Source: Trinickia dinghuensis (GTDB lineage: Bacteria; Pseudomonadota; Gammaproteobacteria; Burkholderiales; Burkholderiaceae). Taken from it: a DNA stretch of 64,000 bases. The DNA lies in assembly GCF_003367175.1 (NCBI RefSeq), contig NZ_QRGA01000011.1:267302-331301 (forward strand), written 5' to 3'. The translations under genes were made by a program, and so were the position numbers. Under the pieces are notes generated by a model that worked only from the letters and a program-made list of their open reading frames with translations, was not told where the DNA came from and did not search any database. This document shows positions 45,654 through 54,859 of this stretch, piece by piece. Positions within the stretch are counted from its first letter, which is position 1. Every line of letters starts with the position of its first letter.

Positions 45654-46364
45654 ATGTCAACCCATGCCCGGATCGCGGCATGGCGTACTCTCGCCGCGCT
45701 CGTTTGCGCCGCGATATGTGCGCCAAGCAACGCGCAGTCGACCATCGATACGTCTAACCTTGCCGGGGTGCCACTCACCAAGACGGTGCACTCCATGCGG
45801 GATATCCGATATCGCCATATCGTGAGCCAGCGCTACGACTACAGCTGCGGCTCGGCCGCGCTTGCGACGCTGCTCAAGTACGGTTATGGAATCGATATTC
45901 CGGAGCCGGAATTGATTCGCCGAATGATGGCGTTTTCGACGCCGCAAATCGTCGTCAAGAACGGTTTTTCGATGCTCGACATGAAGCACTTCGTCGAAAC
46001 GATCGGTCTTCGGGGCCGCGGCTTTCGCGTCAACCTCGACGCGCTCTACCACTTGAGAATTCCTGTGCTCGTGCTGATGAACATCGGCGGCTACGAGCAC
46101 TTCGTCATCGTCAAGCATGCCGAGAACGGACGCGTGTTCATCGCCGATCCGGCGCTCGGCAATCGCATCGTGCTCGACAAGGATTTCGTCGCGAGCTGGA
46201 ACGGGCTCGTGTTCGCGGTCCTCGGCAAGCCGTTCAGGGAGGATTCCCCGCTGTTGCAGGACAACGTGTCGCTGGCTTTGAAGCTGCGCGAGCGAGCGCT
46301 CGACGCAAGCACGTCGGCGACCCCCTTCGTGGATTACGGATTGTCTAAGGCAGACTGGTTCTGA
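45654..46364 (+). CDS. C39 family peptidase-like protein (FapD position)
   Basis: 236 residues from the ATG at 45654 (AAGGAAA upstream). Signal peptide 1-27 (SNAQ). A single C39-type domain with Gln59, the likely catalytic Cys65 in YDYSCGSAALATLL, His149 in GGYEHFVIV and Asp165 in IADPALGN. C39 peptidases usually cut after double-glycine leaders; here it is a stand-alone periplasmic protein, as FapD is. All four active-site residues appear to be present. It is followed 6 bp later by the FapE-position gene. Confidence 0.82.
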   Translation: MSTHARIAAWRTLAALVCAAICAPSNAQSTIDTSNLAGVPLTKTVHSMRDIRYRHIVSQRYDYSCGSAALATLLKYGYGIDIPEPELIRRMMAFSTPQIVVKNGFSMLDMKHFVETIGLRGRGFRVNLDALYHLRIPVLVLMNIGGYEHFVIVKHAENGRVFIADPALGNRIVLDKDFVASWNGLVFAVLGKPFREDSPLLQDNVSLALKLRERALDASTSATPFVDYGLSKADWF

Positions 46365-46370
46365 AACGCC

Positions 46371-47477
46371 ATGAAGCACCCTATCGCTTCACCGCTCACG
46401 CTCGCGCTCGCGCTTGCCGCATGCGGACTCGTGAGCACCGCGTACGCCGCCGAGCGGCTCGCCGTGCCGCCCGAGTTCCTCTCGGCGCAAGCGGGCGCCG
46501 CGGCCGGGAACGCTAGCTGGCAAGCCGTCGACGACGACGTGCTGTCGCATCAAACCGGCAAGGCACCGGGCGCCGAGATGGTCTCCGGCCTCGTGCTCCA
46601 ACTGATGACGCAATGGCAAATGCCGAACGGCGGCTCCGCCACCGCGAGCGGCCAACTAACGGTCACGACCAACGCCGACAACTCGCTGTCGGCGCAGGTG
46701 TCGACGTCCGCTCAAGCGAGCGACGGCATCGGTCATGGGAACGGAAACGGAAACAACGGGAACGGGAACGGGAACAACAACGGCAATCACTACGGCAACG
46801 GCCAAGGAAGCGTGTCGACGCCATCGATAGCCTCGATTTCCACGCCGCCCTCATCGTTGCCGACGTCCTCATCGTCCTCGACTATTTCGACGACCTCGCC
46901 GCGTGCGTCGTCCTCGCCACTCGCCTCCACGGCATCGGCCGGCACGGGTGCCAACCCGCAGGCAAGCGTCACGGGCGGCCAAAACGTCTCGATCAACGGC
47001 GTCTCGCAAGTCACGCAGGTCGCGGGTAACGGCAACACAAGCACGAACTCGGCCGTCATCGACTTCAACGGATCGAGCCCATCGACGATCGCCGCGGGAG
47101 GCGGGGCAAGCACGATCAACACCACCACGTCGGCGACGAGCCAGTCGACGATCGCCGCGGGCGCGGCAGCAAGCTCGAACAACGCAAGCGCGTCGGCAGC
47201 GAGTGCATCGGGCAACGTCACTGCGTCCGTGACATTCGGCAACGGCGGCGTCGCGCTCAGCGTGCAAACGCCGGCCGGCATCGCGACGCAGACGATCGCG
47301 ACATCGGCTGCGCAAGGCAGCGGCTCGATAGGGCAATTGGTTCAAGTAGCGGGCAATTCGCAGGCGGTCGTCAACCAACTGCAGTTGAGCATTCAAACGA
47401 AAGCGATGTCGGGTGCGGTGCTGCGGCAGCTGGGCGTGCTGCAAGCCATGCAGAACGCGGCGCTAGGCAGGCGCTAG
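46371..47477 (+). CDS. FapE-position secreted protein with Gly/Asn and Ser/Thr tracts
   Basis: 368 residues. Signal region 1-27; LAAC (about 15-18) would be a lipobox, whereas TAYAAE would be a normal cleavage site, so lipoprotein status is open. The D-x2-L-x4-G motif (DDDVLSHQTGKAPG, about 54-67) is followed by MVSGLVLQLMTQWQMPNGG, a GNGNGNNGNGNG-type tract (about 120-145), a Ser/Thr-rich linker and two Gln/Val/Asn segments (ISINGVSQVTQVAGNGN, about 210-226; IGQLVQVAGNSQAVVNQL, about 323-340) related to the amyloid repeat. FapE is a minor fibre component in Pseudomonas; the match rests on position and repeat similarity. Confidence 0.65.
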   Translation: MKHPIASPLTLALALAACGLVSTAYAAERLAVPPEFLSAQAGAAAGNASWQAVDDDVLSHQTGKAPGAEMVSGLVLQLMTQWQMPNGGSATASGQLTVTTNADNSLSAQVSTSAQASDGIGHGNGNGNNGNGNGNNNGNHYGNGQGSVSTPSIASISTPPSSLPTSSSSSTISTTSPRASSSPLASTASAGTGANPQASVTGGQNVSINGVSQVTQVAGNGNTSTNSAVIDFNGSSPSTIAAGGGASTINTTTSATSQSTIAAGAAASSNNASASAASASGNVTASVTFGNGGVALSVQTPAGIATQTIATSAAQGSGSIGQLVQVAGNSQAVVNQLQLSIQTKAMSGAVLRQLGVLQAMQNAALGRR

Positions 47478-47544
47478 GCCACGGTCGGATACCCGTGGCA
47501 ACGAAAGGAATCGGAACGTACGCAACAGGCAATCCATACAAACG

Positions 47545-47587
47545 GCGCGGGAAGTCAAAGTCAAAAGCAATGACTGGACTCCCGCGC
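47545..47587 (+). other. Hairpin in the leader of the outer-membrane protein gene
   Basis: An outer 8-bp stem (GCGCGGGA at 47545-47552 with TCCCGCGC at 47580-47587) and an inner AGTCA/TGACT stem (47553-47557, 47571-47575) with a 4-nt bulge. It lies 25 bp before the ATG in the 134-bp gap, and could set the level of the porin-like gene or protect the transcript end. Confidence 0.5.
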
Positions 47588-47611
47588 TGATACAAGTCCG
47601 GGGGAACGACC

Positions 47612-49066
47612 ATGTCCAAGAAGTCATCGAGGGGTTCGCCGCGCGCGCGGCATGCCGGCCGAGCGCGGCTCGCGGCGATCCCGGCGACCATACTCGCGCT
47701 GGGTCTGCCGCACATCGCATCTGCTCAAGCACTGGCCGGACAATCGGTCGAAGACCGGCTGACGACGCTGATGCGCGTGGTCGACGAGCAGCAAAAGCAA
47801 ATTCAATCGCTCGAGGCACAAGTCACGAAGCTCGAAATGTCCGAGCGCGGCCGAGGCCTGAGCGGCAGCGGCGGAGACGGCGACTCCTCGACCGTGCCGC
47901 CGCCCGGCGCCGACGGCCTGCCCGTCCCGCTGCCGCCGCTCGCACAGGTGGCGCCGGGCTCGGCGGGCCCGACGAGCGGCGGCTCGACGGCAACCGGGGT
48001 GCCGACCACGCCCGCGATTCCCGAACCGGCAGGCGGCACGGCCGCGGCCGGCTCCGACGGCAGTCAGGGCAGCGCGATCGGCACGACGCAAAAGGCCGCG
48101 CAGCCGGTGCGCACGGAAGCCGAAAACGCCGTCGTGCAGCGCGAGCACGCGCCGCTGTTCGACCGCAAGCTCACACTCGATTGGGGCATCAGCGACACCT
48201 ATTACGATCGGCGCCAACTCCAGCTATCGGGCTTCCTCGCGCTCGATGCGATCTTCCTCGGCAACATCAATTTGGGCGAGACGAAGTCGCACCAAGTAAT
48301 GGCCGACCTCGACGCCCGCTACGGCCTCACCGATCGCATCAGCTTCGACGTCGACGTGCCCTACGTCTACCGGCATAGCGACTTCATCGTCGGCGGCGCG
48401 GGCGGCGCGGCGAGCGCCCTGTCGGACGCGTCGGGCAACTCGAGCGCGATCGGCGACGTCAACTTCGGCCTGTACTACCAGTTCCTCAAGGAGAACGGCA
48501 GCACGCCCGACGTCGTCGGCAGCCTGCGCGTGAAGGCGCCGACAGGCACGTCGCCGTTCGGCATCAAGCTCGTCGAAGTCGATCCGAACAACACGAGCCT
48601 CGTCGCCCCGACGAAGCTGCCCACCGGCACGGGCTTCTGGAACTTCACGGCCGGCGTATCGGTGCTGAAGACCTACGACCCGGTCGTGCTGTTCGGCAGC
48701 ATGTCGTACACCTACAACCTCGCGCGCACGTTCTCGGACATCTCATCCGTGGAAGGACAAGTCGAACCCGCAAAGGTCAAGCTCGGCGACATCATCCAAT
48801 GGGGCGCCGGCGTCGCCCTCGCCTTCTCCGAGAAGGATTCGGCGAGCGTCTCCTACACGATGGCGATCGAACCCGAGAGCGAGACGCAGGCCCCCGGCCA
48901 GGGCTGGCAAAAGGTACCGGGCAGCGAGACCGTCGCCGCCGCAGTGAATTTCGGCTTGAACCACGTGGTGAACAAGCACTTGACGATCAACGGATCGGTA
49001 TCGATCGGGCTCACGCCCGATGCGCCGAACTTCGTCGTCGGCGTGCGGTTCCCGTACACCTTCTGA
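47612..49066 (+). CDS. FapF-like outer-membrane protein
   Basis: 484 residues; signal peptide 1-38 (IASAQ). A coiled coil at about 44-76 (VEDRLTTLMRVVDEQQKQIQ and onwards) is followed by a Pro/Gly/Ser-rich linker (about 80-165) and a beta-barrel domain (about 185-484), with alternating aromatic strands and a terminal Phe (VRFPYTF), the sign for BamA-dependent insertion. FapF in Pseudomonas is a trimeric pore with exactly this coiled coil-linker-barrel order that exports the fibre subunits. It ends 22 bp before the second sigma-54 regulator. Confidence 0.82.
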   Translation: MSKKSSRGSPRARHAGRARLAAIPATILALGLPHIASAQALAGQSVEDRLTTLMRVVDEQQKQIQSLEAQVTKLEMSERGRGLSGSGGDGDSSTVPPPGADGLPVPLPPLAQVAPGSAGPTSGGSTATGVPTTPAIPEPAGGTAAAGSDGSQGSAIGTTQKAAQPVRTEAENAVVQREHAPLFDRKLTLDWGISDTYYDRRQLQLSGFLALDAIFLGNINLGETKSHQVMADLDARYGLTDRISFDVDVPYVYRHSDFIVGGAGGAASALSDASGNSSAIGDVNFGLYYQFLKENGSTPDVVGSLRVKAPTGTSPFGIKLVEVDPNNTSLVAPTKLPTGTGFWNFTAGVSVLKTYDPVVLFGSMSYTYNLARTFSDISSVEGQVEPAKVKLGDIIQWGAGVALAFSEKDSASVSYTMAIEPESETQAPGQGWQKVPGSETVAAAVNFGLNHVVNKHLTINGSVSIGLTPDAPNFVVGVRFPYTF

Positions 49067-49088
49067 TGCTTGACCATACGGGGGCATC

Positions 49089-50585
49089 GTGCGCGACACA
49101 TCTCATCTGACAGCAGCCGGTCCACTCGGCGCCAGCGCTCCGCCTTTATCGCTCGCACACAGCAAGCGCGGCAGCGAGCACGAGCGGCAGGCCGACGAAC
49201 GCCTGCTCGTCTATTTCTCGCGCGCGCCCGAAGACGCGCTCGTCGATCATCTGAAACTCTGCGGCTGGACGGTATCGCTGGCCCGCACGCCGAGCGATTG
49301 CGCGCGCCTGATACGTCCCGACGTGCCGTATGCCGGCATCGTCGACTTGTCGCGTTTTACCGCGCGCGAGCTCGCCGCGCTCGAGACGAGCTTGCGCCAG
49401 CCGCTGGTCGGCTGGGTCGCGCTGGCAAGCCCCGATCGGCTCGACGAGCCCGACGTGCGGCGTCTGATCCGCAGCTATTGCTTCGACTACCTGCGGCTAC
49501 CCGCGGCCGCGCAGACGGTCGATTATCTGGCCGGCCACGCGTTCGGCATGGTGACGCTGACCGATCTCGATCTCGTCGCGGGCATGGCGAGCGTGGGCGA
49601 CGACGAGATGGTCGGCACCTGCGACGCAATGCAGCAGCTGTTCCGCACGATCCGCAAAGTCGCGAATACCGACGCGGCCGTGTTCATCTCCGGCGAGTCC
49701 GGCACGGGCAAGGAACTCACGGCCGTCGCGATTCACGAACGCTCGCCCCGCCGCAACCAGCCGTTCGTCGCGATCAACTGCGGCGCGATCCCCCATCACT
49801 TGCTGCAATCGGAATTGTTCGGCTACGAGCGCGGTGCGTTCACGGGTGCCAATCAACGCAAGATCGGACGCGTCGAATCCGCCAACGGCGGCACGCTGTT
49901 TCTCGATGAAATCGGCGATTTGCCGCTCGAAAGCCAAGCGAGCCTGCTGCGCTTTCTGCAGGAAGGCCGGATCGAGCGGCTCGGCGGACGCGAGTCGATC
50001 GCCGTCGACGTGCGCGTAATCTCGGCGACGCACGTGGACCTCGAAAGCGCGATGCGCGACGGCCGCTTTCGGGCGGACCTGTTTCATCGCCTCTGCGTGC
50101 TGCGCATCGACGAACCGCCGCTGCGCGCACGCGGCAAGGACATCGAAATCCTGGCGCATCACATCCTGCACAAGTTCAAAACCGACAGCGCCCGTCGGAT
50201 TCGCGGTTTCGCGCCCTCGGCGATCGAGGCGATACACAAGTACAACTGGCCCGGCAACGTACGCGAACTGATCAACCGCGTGCGGCGCGCGATCGTCATG
50301 GCCGAGGGCAAACTGATCGGCGCCGACGATCTCGATCTCGCGCAGTTCACGGAGCAGCAAACGATGACGCTCGCGCAAGCCCGCGAGGCCGCGGAAAAGC
50401 GCGCCATCGAATCGGCGCTGCTGCGGCATCGCCATCGGCTCAACGAGGCGGCGACGGATCTCGGCATTTCACGCGTGACGCTTTACCGGCTCATGGGCTC
50501 GCACGGATTGCGGGACCCGGCGGCTTCCGAGGAGAAGGCCGGCGAAGCGGACGATTCAGGCGAAGGCAAGACGGCGACGGAATGA
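49089..50585 (+). CDS. Sigma-54-dependent regulator with VpsR-type N-domain (copy 2)
   Basis: 498 residues from a GTG with GGGGG upstream. The N-terminal domain follows a 35-residue leader and has Asp in GIVDLS at the acceptor position. AAA+ with [14 protein letters not shown] and [10 protein letters not shown], and a Fis-type helix-turn-helix [12 protein letters not shown]. It is closely related to copy 1 through the AAA+ and HTH parts. Being 22 bp after the porin-like gene on the same strand, it is probably co-transcribed, suggesting a feedback loop on the operon. The signal is unknown. Confidence 0.9.
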   Translation: MRDTSHLTAAGPLGASAPPLSLAHSKRGSEHERQADERLLVYFSRAPEDALVDHLKLCGWTVSLARTPSDCARLIRPDVPYAGIVDLSRFTARELAALETSLRQPLVGWVALASPDRLDEPDVRRLIRSYCFDYLRLPAAAQTVDYLAGHAFGMVTLTDLDLVAGMASVGDDEMVGTCDAMQQLFRTIRKVANTDAAVFISGESGTGKELTAVAIHERSPRRNQPFVAINCGAIPHHLLQSELFGYERGAFTGANQRKIGRVESANGGTLFLDEIGDLPLESQASLLRFLQEGRIERLGGRESIAVDVRVISATHVDLESAMRDGRFRADLFHRLCVLRIDEPPLRARGKDIEILAHHILHKFKTDSARRIRGFAPSAIEAIHKYNWPGNVRELINRVRRAIVMAEGKLIGADDLDLAQFTEQQTMTLAQAREAAEKRAIESALLRHRHRLNEAATDLGISRVTLYRLMGSHGLRDPAASEEKAGEADDSGEGKTATE

Positions 50586-50682
50586 GGCAAGGCGAAAGGC
50601 AAGGCATGGGACGCGCGGCAGTCGCGTAAAATCGGCGGATCGACTTCCCCGCTTCCTTTCTCTTGCTCTATCGCCTTCGAAC

Positions 50683-51171
50683 ATGACGACTCTGACGATC
50701 ATCGTCGCCCGCGCCCGCAACGGCGTAATCGGCCGCGACAATCAACTGCCGTGGCACCTGCCCGAGGATCTCGGCTTCTTCAAGCGCACGACGATGGGCG
50801 CGCCGCTCGTCATGGGCCGCAAGACGCACGAGTCGATCGGCCGTCCGCTGCCGGGCCGCCGCAACATCGTGGTCACGCGCGATGCCGCGCGGCGGTTCGA
50901 AGGGTGCGAGACGGCCGCGAGCATCGGCGAAGCGTTGAAGCTCGCCGCCAAGGACGGTGCGACCGAAGCGTTCTTGATCGGCGGCACGCAGCTTTACGCG
51001 GAGGGTGTCGGCTTCGCGGACAAACTCATCATCACCGAGATCGATGCCGACATCGAGGGGGATGCGACGTTTCCGGCACCCGATCCGGCGCAGTGGGAGG
51101 CCGTGTCGCGCGAACAGCATCGCGCGGAAGCGTTCGACTACGAACGCGTCGTTTATCGTCGCATCGGTTGA
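50683..51171 (+). CDS. folA: Dihydrofolate reductase
   Basis: 162 residues. [17 protein letters not shown] at the N-terminus (substrate loop and catalytic Asp/Glu position), [16 protein letters not shown] and the IGGTQLY motif are classical FolA. Reduces dihydrofolate with NADPH, the partner reaction to ThyA. thyA lies 10 kb away on the other strand, separated by the amyloid cluster. Confidence 0.96.
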   Translation: MTTLTIIVARARNGVIGRDNQLPWHLPEDLGFFKRTTMGAPLVMGRKTHESIGRPLPGRRNIVVTRDAARRFEGCETAASIGEALKLAAKDGATEAFLIGGTQLYAEGVGFADKLIITEIDADIEGDATFPAPDPAQWEAVSREQHRAEAFDYERVVYRRIG

Positions 51172-51250
51172 GCGCCGCCGCTTGCCGGGGGTGAATCCGC
51201 TTTCGAAGCGCGCGGGGCGCTAGGGCCCCACCGCATCATTGCACTTGCCG

Positions 51251-52621
51251 TTACTGTCCGGCGATCGTCATCCGCTCGATCAGCACCGAGCCGGTTTGCT
51301 TCGTTCCCCTAACGATCGAATCGGCGCCGATCGCGACGATGTGGTGGAACATCTCCTGCAGCGTCCCGGCCACCGTGATCTCTTCGACGGGATATTGAAT
51401 CTCGCCGTTCTCGACCCAGAACCCCGACGCGCCGCGCGAATAATCGCCCGTCACGTAGTTGACGCCCTGCCCCATCAACTCGGTCAACAGCAGGCCCGTT
51501 CCGAGCTTCTTGAGCATCGCCTTGAAGTCGTCCTCGGGCCGCGTCTGGCTGCTCGTCAGGGTGAGGTTATGCGAGCCGCCGGCGTTGCCCGTCGTCTGCA
51601 TGCCGAGCTTGCGGGCCGAGTACGTCGACAGGAAGTAGCCCTCGACGACACCATCCTTCACAACCGAACGCTGCTTCGTGCGCACGCCTTCTTCATCGAA
51701 CGGCGCGCTGCCCATCGCGCGCGCCACGTGCGGATCTTCGACGATCTGCACGTGCGGCGCGAAGACGCTCTTGCCGAGACTATCGACGAGAAACGACGTC
51801 TTCCGATACAGCGCCCCGCCGCTCGTCGCTTGCACGAACGCGCCGAGCAACCCCGCGGCGAGCGGTGCCTCGAACAGCACGGGCACCTTGCGCGTATCGA
51901 GCCGGCGCGCGCCTAGCCGAGCCAGCGCGCGTTCCGCGGCATAGCGGCCGATCGCCTCCGGATCGGCAAGCGCGTGCGAGCTGCGCTTGGACGAGTACCA
52001 ATCGTCGCGCTGCATGTTGCGGCCGGTGCCGGCGATCGGCGCGCAGGCCACGTAGTGGCGCGAATACGGGTAGCCGGCCAAGAAACCGCGCGTCGTGGCC
52101 AGCACGAACTGCGAGTGCTGAGCCGACACGCTCGCGCCTTCGGAGTTGCGGATCCGCGGATCGGTGGCGAACGCGGCATCCTCGGCCCGGCGGGCGATCT
52201 CGACGGCCTCGTCGGCCGACAGGTGCCACGGGTGATACAGATCGAGATCGCGCGGGGTCGTCTCCAGCAGCTCGGCTTCGGCAAGCCCGGCGCAATTGTC
52301 CTCGGCCGTAAAGCGCGCGATGTTGTAGGCCGCGGCCACCGTATCGCGCAGCGCCTCCTTCGAGAAATCGGACGTGCTCGCATTGCCGCGCTTGGCGCCG
52401 ATGAAGACGGTCACGCCCACCATCTTGTCGCGGTTGTGCTCGATCGTCTCGACCTCGCCGCGCCGCACGGACACCGACAGCCCGTCGCCTTCGGAGATTT
52501 CCGTGGCGGCGTCGGTGGCGCCCAGCGACTTCGCGTGCTCGAGAATGTCGGACGCGATGTCCTTCAGTTCGTCTTGCGTGTGCGGGAAAAAGCGTTGTGA
52601 GGTTTCCGTATCCGCTGCCAT
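51251..52621 (-). CDS. pmbA: Metalloprotease PmbA/TldE
   Basis: 456 residues from the ATG at 52621; the open frame beyond that is non-conserved. Family features include VSVRRGEVETIEHNRDK at the N-terminus, FDEEGVRTKQRSVVKDG in the middle, and TGDYSRGASGFWVENGEI near the end. TldE/PmbA pairs with TldD as a heterodimeric protease that matures microcins and degrades CcdA; the active-site metal ligands belong to TldD. tldD is not in the window. Confidence 0.93.
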   Translation of the reverse strand: MAADTETSQRFFPHTQDELKDIASDILEHAKSLGATDAATEISEGDGLSVSVRRGEVETIEHNRDKMVGVTVFIGAKRGNASTSDFSKEALRDTVAAAYNIARFTAEDNCAGLAEAELLETTPRDLDLYHPWHLSADEAVEIARRAEDAAFATDPRIRNSEGASVSAQHSQFVLATTRGFLAGYPYSRHYVACAPIAGTGRNMQRDDWYSSKRSSHALADPEAIGRYAAERALARLGARRLDTRKVPVLFEAPLAAGLLGAFVQATSGGALYRKTSFLVDSLGKSVFAPHVQIVEDPHVARAMGSAPFDEEGVRTKQRSVVKDGVVEGYFLSTYSARKLGMQTTGNAGGSHNLTLTSSQTRPEDDFKAMLKKLGTGLLLTELMGQGVNYVTGDYSRGASGFWVENGEIQYPVEEITVAGTLQEMFHHIVAIGADSIVRGTKQTGSVLIERMTIAGQ

Positions 52622-52842
52622 CGTCTTTGCCGTCCGGTGAAGAGCTGTCTGTTGAGCACGGCTCGGGCCACCGCCGCCGGAGAATCCGGCATGCGGGGCA
52701 CGTGGCCCGATCGTTCGCATCCCGCGATCATAGCAAGGCTTGAGCGGATGGTCGCGAGCGCCGCGCGAACACAGTGCGAACACCATGCGAAACGCCCTCG
52801 ATACGGGCAGGCCCCGGGCCGCCGCACGCTACAATATCGCCC

Positions 52843-53436
52843 ATGACACGCAAAACCCGCATCCAACCGATCGAGCACGACGATTCCGCCGATCAAGAAT
52901 TCGACGAGCGCCCCAGCAAATCGCAACTGAAGCGCGAAATGCACGCGCTGCAAACTTTGGGCGTCGATCTCGTCGAATTGCCGAAAGACGCCCTCAAGCG
53001 CATGCCGATGCCCGAAAATCTGGCTGACGCCGTGCGCGAAGCGCGCCGCATCACCGATCATGAAGGCAAACGCCGGCAAATCCAATACATCGGGCGCGTC
53101 ATGCGCTCGCTGCGGGAAGACGAGATCGCCGCCCTGCGCACGGCACTCGACACGCATCGAGGCGTGAACAAGGCCGAAACGGCGCGGCTGCATTGGATCG
53201 AGCAGACGCGCGAGCAGCTGATCGCGCACGACGATGCCCTCACGGCTTTTTTGCGCGAACATCCGGATGCCGACGCCCAGGAAGGCCGCACGCTGATCCG
53301 CAATGCGCGCAAGGAAGCGCAGCAAGGCAAGCCGCCGCGCTATTTCCGTGAGCTGTTCCAATGGATCAAGTCGGCCGGCGGCGGCTCCGCCGAAAGCCCG
53401 GACGACGAGGATTCGACGGAAGACGACGATGACTGA
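52843..53436 (+). CDS. darP: Ribosome-associated protein DarP/YjgA (DUF615)
   Basis: 197 residues. [21 protein letters not shown] and [12 protein letters not shown] are the DUF615 signatures; the C-terminus is acidic. DarP (YjgA) binds late 50S precursors and aids 50S assembly. It is divergent from pmbA across 221 bp and overlaps the MogA gene by 8 nt. Confidence 0.93.
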   Translation: MTRKTRIQPIEHDDSADQEFDERPSKSQLKREMHALQTLGVDLVELPKDALKRMPMPENLADAVREARRITDHEGKRRQIQYIGRVMRSLREDEIAALRTALDTHRGVNKAETARLHWIEQTREQLIAHDDALTAFLREHPDADAQEGRTLIRNARKEAQQGKPPRYFRELFQWIKSAGGGSAESPDDEDSTEDDDD

Positions 53437-54052
53437 ACCGACGCGCAGCCACCCCGACGAAATCGTCATCGGTCTCGTGTCGATCAGCGACCGCGCCTCG
53501 AGCGGCGTCTACGAAGACAAGGGGCTGCCCGCGCTGGAAGCGTGGCTCGGCCAGGCGCTGGCCTCGCCATGGCGCGTCGAGAAACGTCTGATAGCGGACG
53601 AGCCCGAGCAAATTTCCGCCGCACTGATCGAACTCGTCGATACCTTCGGCTGCGATCTCGTGCTGACGACGGGCGGCACGGGCCCGGCTCGCCGCGACGT
53701 CACCCCCGAGGCGACACTTGCGGTGGGGACGAAGGAAATGCCCGGTTTCGGCGAGCAGATGCGGCAAATCAGCCTGAATTTCGTGCCGACGGCCATTCTC
53801 TCGCGCCAAGTGGCCGTGATCCGCGAAACGGCCGGCCACGCGGGGCTGATCATCAATTTGCCGGGCCAGCCGAAGTCGATTCAGGAGACGCTGGAGGGGC
53901 TGCGCGACGAAACGGGCGCCGTGAAGGTGCCGGGCATCTTCGCGGCGGTGCCCTATTGCATCGATTTGATCGGCGGGCCGTACGTGACCACTCACGAGCA
54001 GGTCGTCGCGGCTTTCCGGCCGAAGAGCGCCCGGCGCGTGCCGCCGGCCTAA
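53429..54052 (+). CDS. mog: Molybdopterin adenylyltransferase (MogA)
   Basis: 207 residues from the ATG at 53429 (overlapping the darP stop). [38 protein letters not shown] and the [17 protein letters not shown] region are the MogA/MoaB pattern. It adenylylates molybdopterin before MoeA inserts molybdate, complementing moaA, mobA and moeA at 9.7-12.8 kb. Confidence 0.93.
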   Translation: MTEPTRSHPDEIVIGLVSISDRASSGVYEDKGLPALEAWLGQALASPWRVEKRLIADEPEQISAALIELVDTFGCDLVLTTGGTGPARRDVTPEATLAVGTKEMPGFGEQMRQISLNFVPTAILSRQVAVIRETAGHAGLIINLPGQPKSIQETLEGLRDETGAVKVPGIFAAVPYCIDLIGGPYVTTHEQVVAAFRPKSARRVPPA

Positions 54053-54145
54053 CGCCGCCGGCTGGGCGCCACCGGCGCGCAGCCGGCCGGCGTCATGGCG
54101 CGCCCCTTGCCGCACGCCGATCGCCCCGTCGTTTTGCGGAGTTGC

Positions 54146-54754
54146 TTAGCTTCCCTCGGCGGGTGCCGTGCTGGACGCGACGAGGAAATGCTGACGGTAG
54201 TACTTGAGCTCGTCGATGGACTCGTGGATGTCGGCCAGCGCCGTGTGCATGGCGCGCTTCTGAAAACCCTTGTAGATGGCCGGCTGCCAGCGGCGGCACA
54301 GTTCCTTGAGGGTGCTGACGTCGAGATTGCGGTAATGGAAAAACCGCTCGAGTTCGGGCATCCAGCGCGCCATGAAGCGGCGGTCCTGGCAGATCGAATT
54401 GCCGCACATCGGCGATTTGCCGGGCGGCACGTAATTGCCGAGAAACGCGCGGATCTGCTCGGCGGCATCCGCCTCCGAGACCGCCGACGCGCGCACGCGC
54501 TCGATGAGCCCCGAGCAGCCGTGCGTGTTCTTGTTCCAATCGTCCATCTTGTCGAGCGTCTCGTCGCTCTGGTGGATCGCGAGCACCGGGCCCTCGACCA
54601 CCTTGTCGAGCGTCGAGTTCGTCACTACGACGGCGATCTCGATGATGCGGTCGGTGTCGGGCTCGAGCCCCGTCATCTCCATATCGAGCCAAACGAGGTT
54701 CATCTCGCTGCGCGCGAGCGTCGGCTCGCCGACGGGTTCGAGTAAGTCAGTCAT
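54146..54754 (-). CDS. orn: Oligoribonuclease
   Basis: 202 residues from the ATG at 54754. DEDD-type exonuclease motifs are intact: WLDMEMTGL (ExoI), then [17 protein letters not shown] and [18 protein letters not shown]. Orn removes di- and oligoribonucleotides, including pGpG from c-di-GMP breakdown, and so links to biofilm signalling in many bacteria. It is convergent with the MogA gene. Confidence 0.95.
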   Translation of the reverse strand: MTDLLEPVGEPTLARSEMNLVWLDMEMTGLEPDTDRIIEIAVVVTNSTLDKVVEGPVLAIHQSDETLDKMDDWNKNTHGCSGLIERVRASAVSEADAAEQIRAFLGNYVPPGKSPMCGNSICQDRRFMARWMPELERFFHYRNLDVSTLKELCRRWQPAIYKGFQKRAMHTALADIHESIDELKYYRQHFLVASSTAPAEGS

Positions 54755-54859
54755 GAATGAAGGCAATCCGTTGATGAAAATATCGCTGCGCGGCGTCGGT
54801 TACGCTCCCCCGATCCCGCGAAACTTTATAATTCTCGCATAGATAACTTGGACTTCCCG

